From: Muscardinus avellanarius
Taxonomy: Eukaryota > Chordata > Mammalia > Rodentia > Gliridae
Length of the DNA stretch: 64,000 nucleotides
Assembly: GCA_963383645.1 (NCBI GenBank)
Contig: OY726566.1
Span: 96,439,321-96,503,320 of the forward strand
Direction of reading: 5' to 3'
Below, one piece after another: positions 33,518 to 44,720 of the stretch. The notes below the pieces were generated by a model. That model saw nothing but the letters and a program-made list of their open reading frames with translations. It was not told where the DNA came from and did no database searches. Position numbers and translations under genes: made by a program. Within the stretch, counting starts at the first letter, position 1, and each line of letters opens with the position of its first letter.

Positions 33518-34200
33518 AAATTCACCTATTTCAAGTACATTGTACAATTACTTTGATAACTCTTCTAAGTGATAACCCATGAACTTAGTTTTAAAAAAAA
33601 TGTTATTCCCCATTCCACCAAAAAGAAAAAAAAAGGAAGAAATAGTTCATGCTCATTTACAGTTACTCTCCTTCCTATCCCCAGACTCAATCAACCATGA
33701 ATCTACTTTCTGTATCTCTAAATTAAATTTTTCTGGACATGTCAGACTAATGTATTCACATATGTAGCCTCTTATATCTGAAGCCACATTCTTTATTTAG
33801 CATACTTTTTGAGTATCTATGATACAAAATACATCATTAGCCCTTCTCATTTTAGTGAATAATTTTTATTGTATAGAAAATCACATTTTACCCACCTGTT
33901 CACCAAATGCTGAACATTTGTTTTTCATTTTAGTTACTATAAATATCACTGCTAGGCATACATAAGATAAGCAATGTGCCACGTGTGCAAGGCTGTGTGT
34001 AGGCATGGCTATTTATTTCCTCTAGGCAGATACCTAGAAATCCATTGTTTGGTCTTATGGTAGTTTTCTGTTTAAATTTTTAAGAAGCTGCTTAACTATT
34101 TTCCAAAATACTGCAACATTTTACACTTTCATTTTCAGTGTATGAGGGTTACCTTTCAGTACCCTCACCAATATTTGTTATTTTTGTCTTGTTTATTACA
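33518..34200 (-). mobile_element. Ancient L1M-type 3'UTR
   Basis: Ordered phrases of the old mammalian L1 3'UTR in reverse: 'gtacattgtacaattacttt', 'ccattccacc', 'catgaatctactttctgtat', 'ctggacatgtcagactaatg', then 'atttttattgtatag'. Confidence 0.65.
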
Positions 34201-34228
34201 ATCATTCATTCAGTTTTATGTGAAATAA

Positions 34229-34241
34229 CTGTGGTGTGTGT

Positions 34242-34275
<34 letters not shown>
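34229..34275. repeat. (TG)n microsatellite
   Basis: TG run with single interruptions, followed by TGCATG-type sequence. Confidence 0.9.
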
Positions 34276-34718
34276 TTATGTGTGCATGCATATGCACACA
34301 TATTCATGTGCATGCATACTTTTGAGACTTTATTCTTGGTCTGGAAGAGAGGAGAGTGGAGAAGGCGAGAGAGCTAAACTCCCGGAGTGAAACTCCGCTC
34401 TTCTTTATATTACAGGCTCACAACAATAAGACTGGATCATTAAATCATGGACTGCCTCTTACTAAGGAGTAAAGCATTGTGTTAGGAATGTTTTAACAGC
34501 TAAGTTGCCATCCTGCCATTTTGCAAGAGAGGCAGAGTTTGCTATCTTCAGTTCCCTCCTTAGGACAGTCTTCCATCCTTAAGAAAAGCAAGAAAAAAAA
34601 CTGTAATAAAAGAGAAGGAAATAGCTTAGATCCTGAAGGGGCATCCAAGCTCCTCAGTTCTCTCAAGCAAGGCAGTCTTTGGCCTAAAGTAAGAGAGAAG
34701 CTATAAATCCTTAATCCA

Positions 34719-35462
34719 GCTTCTGAGTTTGGCCCCTTTGTCAAAGATTAATTGACTAAAGGTGTGTGGGTTTGTTTCTCTGTATCTTCTGTTTCACTGG
34801 TCAACATGCCTGTTGTTGTGCCAATACCATGTTGTTTTTACTATTATTTTTCTATAGTATAATTTGAAGTCTGGGATTGTGATGCCTCCTGCATGGTTCT
34901 TATTGCTGAGAATTGCTTTGGCTATTCTGGGTCTTTTTTTTTTCTCCATATAAAATTCATGACTGATTTTTCTATGTCTATGAAGAATGTCATTGGTATT
35001 TTAATGGGAATTGCATTGAATCTATAGATCACTTTTGGCACAATGGCCATTTTGATGATATTTACTCTGCCTATCCATGAGCACAGGAGATCTTCCCATC
35101 TTTCAAGGTCTTCTTCAATTTCTTTCTTTAATGTTTTATACTTTTCTTTGTAGAGGTCTTTTACATCTTTGGTTAGGTTTATTCCTAGGTATTTTAATGG
35201 TTTTGAGGATATAGTGAATGGAATTGTTTTCTTTTTTTTTTCATTGTGGATTCATTGTTGGCATAAAGAAAAGCAACTAATTTCTTTAGGTAGATTTTGT
35301 ATCCTGAAACTTTCCTGAATTGGATAATCAGCTCCAGAAGTCTTTTGGTTGAGTTCTTTGGGTCTTCTAGATAAAGGATCATGTCATTTGCAAATAAGAA
35401 TAGTTTTAATTCTTCTCTTCCTATTTGAATTCCTTTGATTTCCTTCTCTTGTCGTATTGCTG
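34719..35462 (-). pseudogene. Inverted 5' part of a twin-primed L1 (ORF2 RT region)
   Basis: Minus-strand reading gives [18 protein letters not shown] and [20 protein letters not shown] (35194-35382), then downstream ORF2 ending 'LIFDKGAK'-like at 34727. Frameshifts break the frame. It abuts a plus-strand L1 3' part at about 35463. Confidence 0.88.
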
Positions 35463-36295
35463 TGGCAAATGGAAAATAGGTACATGAAAAGATGTTCTAC
35501 ATCATTAGCCCTCAGAGAGATGTAAATTAAAACTACATTGAGATTCCATCTAATGCCAATCAGAGTGGCAAGTATAAAGAAATCAAATAACAACAAATGC
35601 TAGAGAGGATGTGGGTAAAGAGGAACTCTTTTACACTGTTGGTGGGAATGCAAACTAGTTCAGCCACTATTGAGATCAGTGTGGAGATTCCTTAGAAAAC
35701 TGGGAATAGATCCACCATATGATCCGGCTCCACCATTTTTGGGTATTTTTCCAAAGGGATTGAAATCAGAGAACTACAGTAACATGCATACCTATGTTTA
35801 TAGAGGCATAATTCATAATAGCCAAAATATAGAACCAACCTAGGTCTCCATCAACAGATGAATGGGTCACAAAATTATGGGAAATGCAATAGAATTCTAC
35901 TCAACTATAAAGAAGAAAAAAATCATGCCATTCACAAGAAGATGGAAAGATCTGGAGAATATTATGTTCAGTGAGATCAGCCAAACACAGAAAGAGATGG
36001 ACATGTGTTTTCTCTAATACCCAAACTAGGGAGCATTGGGGATACCAGAGGGACTCCAGAAAATGGAGAGGAAATCTCAGCAAAGCTAGAGTGGAAGGAT
36101 AGGAAAGGAAGAAGGCTGAGATTGATTAATGGAGGAGCTACATCCGAATATGTGTAAAAGAATGAATATAGCATGGTTAACCTGGACACTCATTGTTGGG
36201 AAGAAGGTAAGGGGAAATGGGACGTGGGGGCAGAGGGCACCAAGCACAGTTCAAATATATGGCATTTTCAATATGTTCCATATATAAATAAAATA
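35463..36295 (+). pseudogene. 3' part of the same L1 (ORF2 end and 3'UTR)
   Basis: Plus-strand ORF2 tail ('ggtacatgaaaagatgttct', 'acactgttggtgggaatgca') continues to a 3'UTR and an 'aaataaaataaa' tail. With the inverted segment it forms one L1 insertion. Candidate duplication taaatccttaatcc (34705) / taaatctttaattc (36306). Confidence 0.88.
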
Positions 36296-36377
36296 AACTA
36301 GATAAAGTAAATCTTTAATTCAACATTTTTTAGACTTAGAAGAGTTCCTGCTTTAAGTGCGCGCATGGGCACGTGCA

Positions 36378-36378
36378 T

Positions 36379-36418
<40 letters not shown>
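36378..36418. repeat. (TG)n microsatellite
   Basis: Near-pure TG run. Confidence 0.92.
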
Positions 36419-36419
36419 T

Positions 36420-36930
36420 GTGTTGCATTTGTTTTCTTCTGTGGTCTGCTTTTTCATTTTCTTAATGTTGTTTCTCATAGTGCAAACAGTTGGAATTTTG
36501 ATAAGGTCAATTCATCACTTTTCCTTTCATGGATCATGCTTTGGCATTATAGGTAAATACATTTGCTTGACCAAAGGTCTCAATGATTTTTTCCTGTTTT
36601 CTTCTAAAATTTTATTGCTTTTATTCTTACATTGAAATCTATGATCCATTCTGGATTCATATTTTTGAACATATTCACAAAATATGGAAAATGTGTATTT
36701 GTCTGTGGCCTACCCAGGGGTCCCTGAACCACTTTTCAACAAATTATTCATTGAATTGTCTTATGTACTTGTCAAAAATCAATTGACTACAAATATAAGG
36801 ATTCATTCCTAGAGTATATATGTTACCCTGACTTATATGACTCTCCTTATGATGATACCATTCTGTCTCAATAATTAGAGTTGTAAAATAAATTTGAAAT
36901 CAGTAAGTGTAAGTTTTGACATTTTTCTTT
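36420..36930 (-). mobile_element. Old L1 ORF2 fragment
   Basis: Reverse of L1 ORF2: 'atgatccattctggattcat', 'cttgtcaaaaatcaattgac', typical of the ORF2 C-terminal third; many stops. Confidence 0.7.
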
Positions 36931-36938
36931 TGCTGGGG

Positions 36939-37195
36939 TCCAGCCCTAGCAGGAGTCGGGAGTCGTGTCTTGGTGAGAGAAGAGTCCAGGTCCAGTGAGA
37001 GAAGACTCTGACACAGGAGACCAGATGCAATCGTCTCCAACTTTATTCAGGATCTGTTACAATCTTTATACTTTCTTTCTTGGCAGAATAGACAAAACCA
37101 CAGTCATGCAGGCAGAGAACTTCAAGGACAGAAAAAAGTCTTTAACAGACTTCAGGACAGAGTGCCTTGTGATATGAGACAAAGCATACATTCTA
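36939..37195 (-). mobile_element. LTR 3' portion (ERV), reverse
   Basis: On the minus strand an AATAAA in 'cctgaataaagttggagacg' is followed about 85 bases later by 'ggctggaccccagca', an R-U5-like ending with terminal CA. The opposite boundary is unclear. Resembles ERV-K/IAP-type ends. Confidence 0.5.
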
Positions 37196-37439
37196 TGATT
37201 TATTAAATGTCTGGCACTTCGATGTTCAAAATATTGAATCATTTAATCTATAAACATGAAATGTCTCCATTTATTAAGGTCTTCTTCATTTGTGCACAAT
37301 GATTCAAGAGGTTTAAATACAGTCTTAGCATACAGATTTCTATTGTGTACAGAAAGACTAACACAACATGATCCTGTAAGAATTATTCAAGCCATGTAAA
37401 GCTAATTCTTTATCAGGAAACATTCACTACAGTCCTTTA

Positions 37440-37900
37440 TATCAATATATTTAAGGAGAAAGAATGACCACTCCAATAAGTGCTTTAAAAGCATTTAATA
37501 AATTTCAGTATTTTGAATAAATATTCTAAACATGAAAAGAAGATTACTTACATATAATGATAAACTCTACCTCATACTTAAAGTAAAATAATATCACAGT
37601 ACTTGCCTAAATAGTTATCTAAAATTCACTTTGAATAATAATCGGGATTAGATAGGGATGCTTACTGGCATGATTATCATTCAAAATGTCAAAAAATAAG
37701 ATAAAATTTTTCTGGGTGATAAGATTGAAATCCTAAAAAATCCAAAAACTCAAACACAAAATATACTAGAATTAAACTGTTAAAAAAAAAACCCTTGTTG
37801 TCAAATAAATGTACAAAAAAAAGCTTTGCTCTACAAAGACAATAAGCCATTAAACAGGACGGGATCACACAAAGTTCATTTATTTTTTTACAATAATCTA
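37440..37900 (+). mobile_element. Ancient L1 ORF2 fragment
   Basis: Decayed ORF2: 'agcatttaataaatttcagt' and 'ataagattgaaatcctaaaa' in L1 order. 37196-37439 is unassigned. Confidence 0.45.
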
Positions 37901-38198
37901 CATATTACTTAGGAATTAACTGAATGAGGTTAATAAAGAAATTAATTAAGAAAATAAGCCAAGATATGTCTATGCAGTCATATGTTGTTTGATGATGGGC
38001 AAACATTTTGAGTGTTACATCATAGGCAATTTTGTCATGCAAAATCAAAACCATACTTAAATAAACAATGCTGAATCACACACTACACACCCACCTACAT
38101 AACAGAGCTTATTGTTCCTAGAGTACAGACCCACACATCATGGCACCGCACTGAACACTGCACACAACTGTAACACAATGGTAAGTATTTATATATAT

Positions 38199-38199
38199 T

Positions 38200-38283
<84 letters not shown>
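38199..38283. repeat. (CT)n(AT)n compound microsatellite
   Basis: CT run (to 38240) passing directly into an AT run, inside the Tigger element. Confidence 0.95.
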
Positions 38284-38285
<2 letters not shown>

Positions 38286-38514
38286 TAGAAATAGAAAATG
38301 CATACAAATTTATAAATATAATTATGTATTTATAAATAGAAATAGAAAATGCAATAAAAGATAAAAAGTATGCACATTTGTGTAGCAATTACCAAGCACA
38401 GAGCTGTTAGGACTGAAAGTTGAGAGAGAGTTGATGTGAAGGTCCAGGACATCACTGTACACAGCTATAGACGATAAACTCTACAATCGAACTACACTAA
38501 ATTTATTTAAATGT

Positions 38515-38826
38515 TCTCCCTAATAAGCAGAAACTAGGGAGGAAACGAGTCATAAGAGGAACTCTAGATGAAAAAGGAGAAACTATAGATGATCAAATAA
38601 GGCAACCTAACTGAGGGGGGTGGGAGAGGAGAAGAGGGAAATTCCCTGTGCACATGATGTCCATTCACAAACATATCAAAGCCAATCACTAAGCAAAACA
38701 TAAGAAAAGGAAGGGGAAAGGGAAAAGCGAAATGGAATGGGGTGGGAATTGAGTGATGTGTGCATGTATGCCTCTGCCATCTTTAAGATGTATGACTACA
38801 ATGCACCAACAAAAAAATTAAAGAAA
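38515..38826 (+). mobile_element. L1 3' end inserted in the Tigger element
   Basis: 3'UTR with G/A-rich tract and the terminal 'gactacaatgcaccaacaaa' + A-rich tail. It splits Tigger sequence that resumes at 'ataaattaacc'. Confidence 0.8.
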
Positions 38827-39114
38827 TAAATTAACCTTTGCCTAACAGTACAATTTTTCTCTTTGTAATAATATTCTATCAATTTATTTTTAATTATTTG
38901 GCTGTTTAGTAATAATAGCATTTATAAGAACACATATTTTATAGTTATACAAAAATATTTTATTTCCTCATATATTTATTCTATAAACTTTCTTCTATTC
39001 AAAAATAAAGACTTTTTTTCTTTTAAAGTGCTTAGTTAAAACCTAAGACAAACATGCACAGAAGCTGAGGTCTACACCCTATCAGGGTCAATGTCACGAT
39101 CTTCCATCTCCATA

Positions 39115-39290
39115 CCCTGTGAGGGGCCATGAGCTCAGCCATGCAGGATCCAGCTCCTACACCACCTCCTTTCAATGTGCAACACTGGAAAGGTCATTCA
39201 CCATGAACTTCAGTTTCTTCATCTGTAAAATTCTTAACCCCTGGCATTTCTGAAAGATTAAGTAAATTAATAGGGAATAGCTTGCAAATT
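39115..39290 (-). repeat. MIR fragment
   Basis: Antisense MIR core: 'cttcagtttcttcatctgta' then 'gattaagtaaattaat'. Confidence 0.55.
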
Positions 39291-39304
39291 GTATATACTT
39301 ACTA

Positions 39305-39305
<1 letters not shown>

Positions 39306-39350
<45 letters not shown>

Positions 39351-39525
39351 TACTGGGGTTCCTGGAAACCCTTCTACCTCCGGGCTATACTCCCAGACCT
39401 ATTTTTATATTTTTATTTGGAAACAAGGTCTCTTAAGTCAGCGAGGATGGCTTCGAACCTGTGCCATCCACATGTCTTGGCCTCCCAACTATGGGGATTA
39501 CAAGGAGTGTACTACCACACCCGGC
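39306..39525 (-). mobile_element. B1-dID SINE (type B) with (TG)n tail
   Basis: Type B copy whose tail is a TG repeat on this strand (39308-39349). Perfect 13-bp target duplication tatacttactaca at 39293-39305 and 39526-39538 encloses the microsatellite too. Confidence 0.95.
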
Positions 39526-39589
39526 TATACTTACTACATTTTAAAAATGAATAAAATTACAAAATACTATATACTAATAATATTATATA

Positions 39590-39622
39590 GATATAGATAT
39601 AGATATAGATATAGATATAGAT
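39590..39622. repeat. (GATATA)n hexanucleotide repeat
   Basis: Five to six perfect units. Confidence 0.92.
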
Positions 39623-40162
39623 AAAATTACCATTCCAGGGAACTGTCATTCTCATAAACTATGTCTTCTTCTAGAATATCTCCTGAAGGACGTGCCTGAG
39701 GCTATCTTATGGTAAACTATTTTTTAATAATACATAGGAGTATGTTAAAATAATAGTATAGTGTAGCAAATACACAAACCATATATAGCTGTCAGTAGAC
39801 ATCATGTCTTACATGAAATAGTATGTGCTATATTTTTATTTGATTGACAACACAGTAGGTTTGTTTACCTGGATCACCACAAATACACCAGTAATATGTG
39901 ATATCACCTCTGGTGTTGTGACGTCACCTACGTGGTGGGAAACTTTCAGCTCCATTATAATCTTACATAAAACTATTGTGGCATATATGGTCCACTGTTG
40001 GCCAAAACAATGCATGACTATAAAGCATAAACTAGAATTTGAGTACTTGCTAAAGTATGCTTTGCTATTGGATGGAAATCTTAAAATCTTAAAGTGTTAA
40101 TTTTTTCACTAAATGCGTTTAACAAAACATCCAGTAGAAAAGTAATACATTAAAATGTTCCT

Positions 40163-40349
40163 GCCGGGCGTGGTGGTGCACGCTTGTAATCCCTGCGCTT
40201 GGGAGGCGGAGACAGGAGGATCTCACAGGTTCTAAGCCAGCTACACTGGCTTAAGAGACCCTGTTTCCAAAAATAAAATATGTCTGGGAGTGTAGCCCAG
40301 AGGTAGAAGGGCTTCCAGGAACCCCAGTACCACCATCAAAAAAAAAAAA
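40163..40349 (+). mobile_element. B1-dID SINE (type B)
   Basis: Intact head 'gccgggcgtggtggtgcac', type B 'gcttccagg' block, A13 tail. Confidence 0.94.
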
Positions 40350-40365
40350 AGTTCTTAAGTTTTCT

Positions 40366-40535
40366 TTCTTTTTTTTTTCTTTTCTTTTTTTTTGGGGGGG
40401 GTATCTGGGGTTGGAGCCCAGGGGCATTTGACCTCCGAGCTACCTTGCTAAGTAGCTGAGTCTGTCTGCGACCACGACCCTCTGGTCTCAGCCTTCCAAA
40501 TGCTGGGATTACAAGCGTGCGCCACTATGCCTGGC
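40366..40535 (-). mobile_element. B1-dID SINE with internal deletion
   Basis: The ID half joins directly to the middle of the B1 half ('tgacctccgagctaccttgc'), so about 50 bases of linker are lost. Confidence 0.88.
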
Positions 40536-40682
40536 CTAAAGTTTTATTTATTAAAAATGATGGAAATACCTAGTGAGATAAAAAAATATGCACAATAAAA
40601 TGATTTTTCTTTATTTGATACTAGAGATATAGTTGGACAAAATGTGAGTGTAATAGAATAGCATTATATAGTTATATTATGG

Positions 40683-41390
40683 GACTTCCGGGAAGATGGC
40701 GAGGGAGCAAAACGGGGCTTACGAGCCCCGCTAACAACCAATCTCTATTACCACAAAATCAGCACCTTTCATAGCCAGAAAACACCATCAGCAGAGAAAC
40801 AAAAAATGTAATTTTAAGGGACAGAGTAAAAGAGGGCTGGAAAAATGAGACACCAGAAACCAGACCACAGTGCTGCAGCCGGAGCCACAGCGAGAAGCGG
40901 AGGGTGCCATTTTACCTTGCAGCACCAGGCTCCAGAGAGGAAGGGAACTCATAACGGAGCTCAGAAACCAGAGAGGAGATGCACCGGCCTCATGCCGGAG
41001 AACGCGGCAGCAGTGCCTTACTGCTGGAAGCAGCGGCAAGTTCACCGAATGGCACCAGACCAACTCACTCAACAGCCCACCAAGCTCCAGAGAGGAGCAG
41101 CGGACAGCGAGCCGAGGTGAGCCACTGCGGAACAGCAGGGCGGGAATCGGCAGATTTCTCGGCGCAGAGAGCACCTAAAGCTCCCAGGGGCTGTACTCAG
41201 CGCACCCTGAAGGTACCCAGAGTGGAGTTAAAAAACAGAAAAGAAATACGCCAGCCTCACAGCCGAGGGCGCAGCAGCGACACCATATTGCTACCGGCGG
41301 CAGCAGCAGCGTATTCAACAAGTCCATGACAGCTCCATCTGCACACCAATTAATACATTGCACCAATTAAAAAATAAAAATAAAAAAATA
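40683..41390 (+). mobile_element. L1-derived mini-element: 5'UTR-like head fused to L1 3' tail
   Basis: The head 'gacttccgggaagatggcga' has a YY1-type aagatggcg about 10 bases from the start, as in mammalian L1 5'UTRs. The body is GC-rich (CpGs, 'cagcagc' words) and contains two loosely related blocks (40960 and 41230). It ends 'tacattgcaccaatt' plus an A-rich tail, the L1 3' terminus of this genome. The 18-bp target duplication (40665-40682 and 41391-41408, one mismatch) shows it integrated as a single 708-bp unit. No ORF1 or ORF2 sequence is present; overlapping ORFs of 90-128 codons look incidental. Confidence 0.8.
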
Positions 41391-41439
41391 TATATAATTA
41401 TATTATGGTAAATAAATAGGTAATTATGCTAAATGTAGT

Positions 41440-41530
41440 CCAGTTCAGTAGGTGACATATTAAAATAATATAAATAATATAAATAATATAATAATATTAT
41501 AATATAAATAATATAAATAATATAAATAGA
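41440..41530. repeat. (AATAATATA)n A+T-rich repeat
   Basis: Reiterated 'ataaataat'/'aatataaataat' units. Confidence 0.8.
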
Positions 41531-41694
41531 GTTGACTAATTAAAATTAAATTATTTTATACAGAGTTAAAGAATAAATTTTAGATGAATTAGAAAATTTA
41601 ATATAAAATGTATAAAAAGTTTTTAGAAGGAAAAGTAGAAAAATAACAGCACCATCAATGTGTTAATAAAATTTCTTAAAACAATAATAGAGAT

Positions 41695-41914
41695 CCAGGT
41701 GTGGTGGCACACACTTGTAATCCCAGTATTTGGGAGGCTGAGACAGGAGGATCTTGGTTCGAGGACAGCCTCAGCTACTTAGTGAGGCCCTTTGAAACTC
41801 AGTGAGACCCTGTTTCAAAATAAAGAAAAAAATAGGGCTGGGGGTGTAGCTTGGATGCCCCTAGGTTCCATCCCCAAAAAGGCAAAATAATAATAATAAT
41901 TAATAATAATAATT
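41695..41914 (+). mobile_element. B1-dID SINE (type A), young-looking
   Basis: Full dimer with a small deletion in the ID half and an (AAT)n tail. Perfect 12-bp duplication aataatagagat at 41683-41694 and 41915-41926. Confidence 0.95.
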
Positions 41915-41999
41915 AATAATAGAGATTCAGAAATCAGGAGAGAAAAGCTTAGTGGCATAGATTAAAATTAACAGTGTTTAATTTTTTTCTTCTTACAAA

Positions 42000-42320
42000 A
42001 TAATGCAAACACAAAAGAGAGCTTTGAAGTGTGAAGTCGGGAGAGGGAGAGAGAGCACAAAACTTTTATTCTCAAAGCAAGAGAGAGAGCTGGCAAGCAA
42101 GGAATAAAGACAGAGGAGTAAAGACAGAAACACATTCCCTAAGCCCACACCCCAGGGACCCACCTTGTCCAGCCACGCCTTACCACTCTAGCTTTCAGCC
42201 CAGGTAAATCTATCTCAATAGATTTATGTACGGATGAGTTAACTCTTCTCAACCCTGAATATTAATAAATGAGCTCTTTAAGGGACATTCTCTATCCTAT
42301 ACCACTAGCAAAGCTCATAT
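42000..42320 (-). mobile_element. Candidate LTR
   Basis: On the minus strand a poly(A) signal 'gagaataaaagttttgtgc' (about 42073) precedes a C/T-rich end, with GC-richer U3-like sequence upstream (42140-42200). Ends and family unresolved. Confidence 0.35.
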
Positions 42321-42440
42321 ATGTATAGATTTCACACATATTACCAGGAAATTTGTGTGATAATATGCACTTTAACTTGTTGCTAAAAGAAATGCCCATT
42401 TGGAAGACTATATAAACTTCTATTAAAATCAATAACCCAG

Positions 42441-42620
42441 CCTGCCATGGTGGCGCACGCTTGTAACCCCCACGCTTGGTAGGTGGAGACAGGAGGATTG
42501 TGCAGGTTCGAAGCCAGCCGCACTGGCTTAAGAGACTCTGTTTCCAAATAAAAACATAAAATAGGTCTGGGGGTGTAGCCCTAAGGTAAAAGGGCTTCCA
42601 GGAACCCCAGTATCACCACT

Positions 42621-42653
<33 letters not shown>

Positions 42654-42660
42654 AAAAAAG
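42441..42660 (+). mobile_element. B1-dID SINE (type B), (AAT)n tail
   Basis: Full type B copy with perfect duplication caataacccag at 42430-42440 and 42661-42671. Confidence 0.95.
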
Positions 42661-42767
42661 CAATAACCCAGAGATATTCTGACCCAACAATTACATTTTT
42701 GTTACTCTATAAAAATATAAGTCATAATTTTAAAGTTAAAAATAATTATAAAAAGGAGATGCAATTC

Positions 42768-42976
42768 AGGTGTGTTGGTGCACACCTATAATCGCAGTAC
42801 TTAGGAGGCTGAGACAAGAGGATCACAGGTTCAAGGCCAGCCTCAGCAATGTAGTGGAACTCTCAGCAATCTAGCAAAGCTTAGAACTGAAATAAAAAAT
42901 GAAAAAAAATTGGGGTATAGTTCATAGCTATAATTCCCATGAATTCAATCCCCAGTACCAAAAAAAGAAAAAAGGG
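42768..42976 (+). mobile_element. B1-dID SINE (type A), diverged
   Basis: Dimer from 'caggtgtgttggtgcacac' to 'aatccccagtacc' and A-rich tail. Confidence 0.88.
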
Positions 42977-43149
42977 GGGAATTAAAGATATTTAAATAGA
43001 AGAGTCAAATTCTCATCTCCTCCTCCACTAAGAAAAAGGTGGCACTTGCATATCTGTACTATGAGATGATTAACCATGCAGAACATGAGAATTAGCAATA
43101 GATTAGAACCTCATAAGATTCAAAGATCTGGGACAATAACATAGTAAGA

Positions 43150-43695
43150 AAAACAAAATACCCCACACAACAACCAGCTCCCAATGTCTGAAATATCTAT
43201 GTAAGTTCAGAAACTATGAAACTTCTAGAAGAAAATATGGTGGAAACAACTCAAGACATTGGTACTGGCAATAATTTTCAATACAGGAACCCAAAAGTGC
43301 AGAACACAAAAGCAAAAATTGACAAATGGGATTACATCAAAGTGAAAGGCTCTTGCATACCAAAGAAAACAACAAAATAGTAGAAACCCAACGTACACAA
43401 CTGTAGAAAATATTTTCCAGTTATTCTAACAGAAGGTGAATGTTCAGAATATATGCGGAACTGGAAAGACTTAACAAAAATAAAGAGTACAATAAAATTT
43501 GGCAAATGACCCAACTAAACACTTCCCAAAAGAATAAATACAAATAAATTTTAAGTGTTCTTTCCTTGAAGCCATGATTAAAATGTGAGATAAATATGCA
43601 ATATGCTGATTGCCTTGATTTAGTCATTGCACAATGCACAAATATATCCAACTGCCATGTAGTACACCAGAGAATTTTCATCTGTCAATTAAAAT
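43150..43695 (+). mobile_element. L1 3' end (ORF2 end plus 3'UTR), old
   Basis: ORF2-tail phrases ('gacaaatgggattacatcaa', 'aggctcttgcataccaaag') run into an old-type 3'UTR ending 'catctgtcaattaaaatttt'. Confidence 0.75.
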
Positions 43696-43719
43696 TTTAA
43701 GTTAAAATAACTGACAGAG

Positions 43720-43913
43720 GCCGGGCATGGTGGCGCACGGTTGTAATCCCCGCACTTGGTAGTTGGAGACAGGAGGATTGCACAGGTTCGAAGCCAGCTG
43801 TGCTGGCTTAAGAGACCCTGTTTACAAATAAAAATATAAAATATGTCTGGGAGTGTAGCCCGGAGGTAGAAGGGCTTCCAGGAACTCCAGTACCACCGGG
43901 GGGAAAAAAAAAT
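43720..43913 (+). mobile_element. B1-dID SINE (type B)
   Basis: Full type B copy; perfect duplication ctgacagag at 43711-43719 and 43914-43922. It inserted immediately after the L1 3' end. Confidence 0.95.
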
Positions 43914-43922
43914 CTGACAGAG

Positions 43923-44475
43923 ATTCCCACTTTCAGTAGTGATTGAGTAGATGAGAAAGCTCTAGGATTCAGTCCATCATGCACGGCTAAGTAGATGAAG
44001 TAGGTTTAAGTCTGCAAGAGTTCCAGAGTGTAGAAAATTGTTATCTTGGACTGGGAAACACAGTAGGGGAATGGAGGCTAAAATATTTATGCCTGCCAGA
44101 AAATTTGGTACAAGAAGAGGTCAGCTGCTACTTACGAAATTTTGGTATAAGTATTGGATATTAACAAAAAACAGGGAAATTGATGATAAGCTGTAAAGTC
44201 TGTGAGTCAGAGTTCCTTCTCACCCAAGGTCAGACTCTCTGTGGAGACACAAAGCAATTTCTTTCTGTCCTCAAGTTTGAAGGACATTAGGGTGAGAAGC
44301 AAGGTCATTCTTAACGCGAGTCTGCACAAAACCTGTATGTTCTGATTTTTTGAAAGGTCAGTTTCCTAGCACCCTTTCCTCCTGAAAATATATAATTCAC
44401 CAAGTGTCATATCATTCTCCAATTTTAATGTAAACTTGAAATAATGAAATGCAAAAGGGAATTTTTGAAATTGTG
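43923..44475. other. No recognised element
   Basis: About 0.55 kb preceding an LTR-like end; nothing assignable. Confidence 0.35.
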
Positions 44476-44720
44476 TGCCCTGCCTGTCTGTCTCTGCCCA
44501 TCTTACTCAAAAAGAAACAGAAAAGAGATCAACTGAACAAGACGTCTGTGTCCCTCTGGGACTGCCCTCTTTTTGGAAGCTAATCAGAGAGCAGAACTGG
44601 GCACCGCCAAGACCTCTGAAAACTCTTAAATAAAGATCTCATGATTCCTTTCCTTCTTCCAAGTGTGTTCCTGAATTCATTACGAATGGAGATTTACTCA
44701 ACATCAGATTTAGTTACTCC
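44476..44720 (+). mobile_element. Candidate LTR 3' part
   Basis: U3/R-like sequence with poly(A) signal 'cttaaataaagatctcatga' (44627) followed by a C/T-rich U5-like stretch. No internal ERV sequence seen. Confidence 0.45.

Larger units (their letters stand above)
37975..40020 (-). mobile_element. Tigger/MER2-type DNA transposon with nested insertions
   Basis: Inverted termini: 'cagtcatatgttgtttga' at 37975 and 'caatgcatgacta' ending 40020 (reverse tagtcatgcattg), with TA after the right end. Internal order matches a non-autonomous Tigger element: 'acacaatggtaagtattt' (38173), 'ctacactaaatttattta' (38493), 'attaacctttgcctaacagt' (38830), 'ctcctgaaggacgtgcctg' (39679), 'gtgacgtcacc' (39918). 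No transposase ORF. Later insertions: CT/AT repeat, L1 3' end, MIR-like segment, type B SINE, GATATA repeat. Confidence 0.8.

Noticed and set aside
32513..35382. Intact reverse transcriptase gene
   Set aside because: Only 60-95-codon pieces of L1 ORF2 are open; stops, frameshifts, an inversion and a microsatellite disrupt them.
40788..41329. ORFs of 91-128 codons on both strands
   Set aside because: They lie in the L1 5'UTR-like mini-element; CpG/CAG-rich composition explains the open frames.
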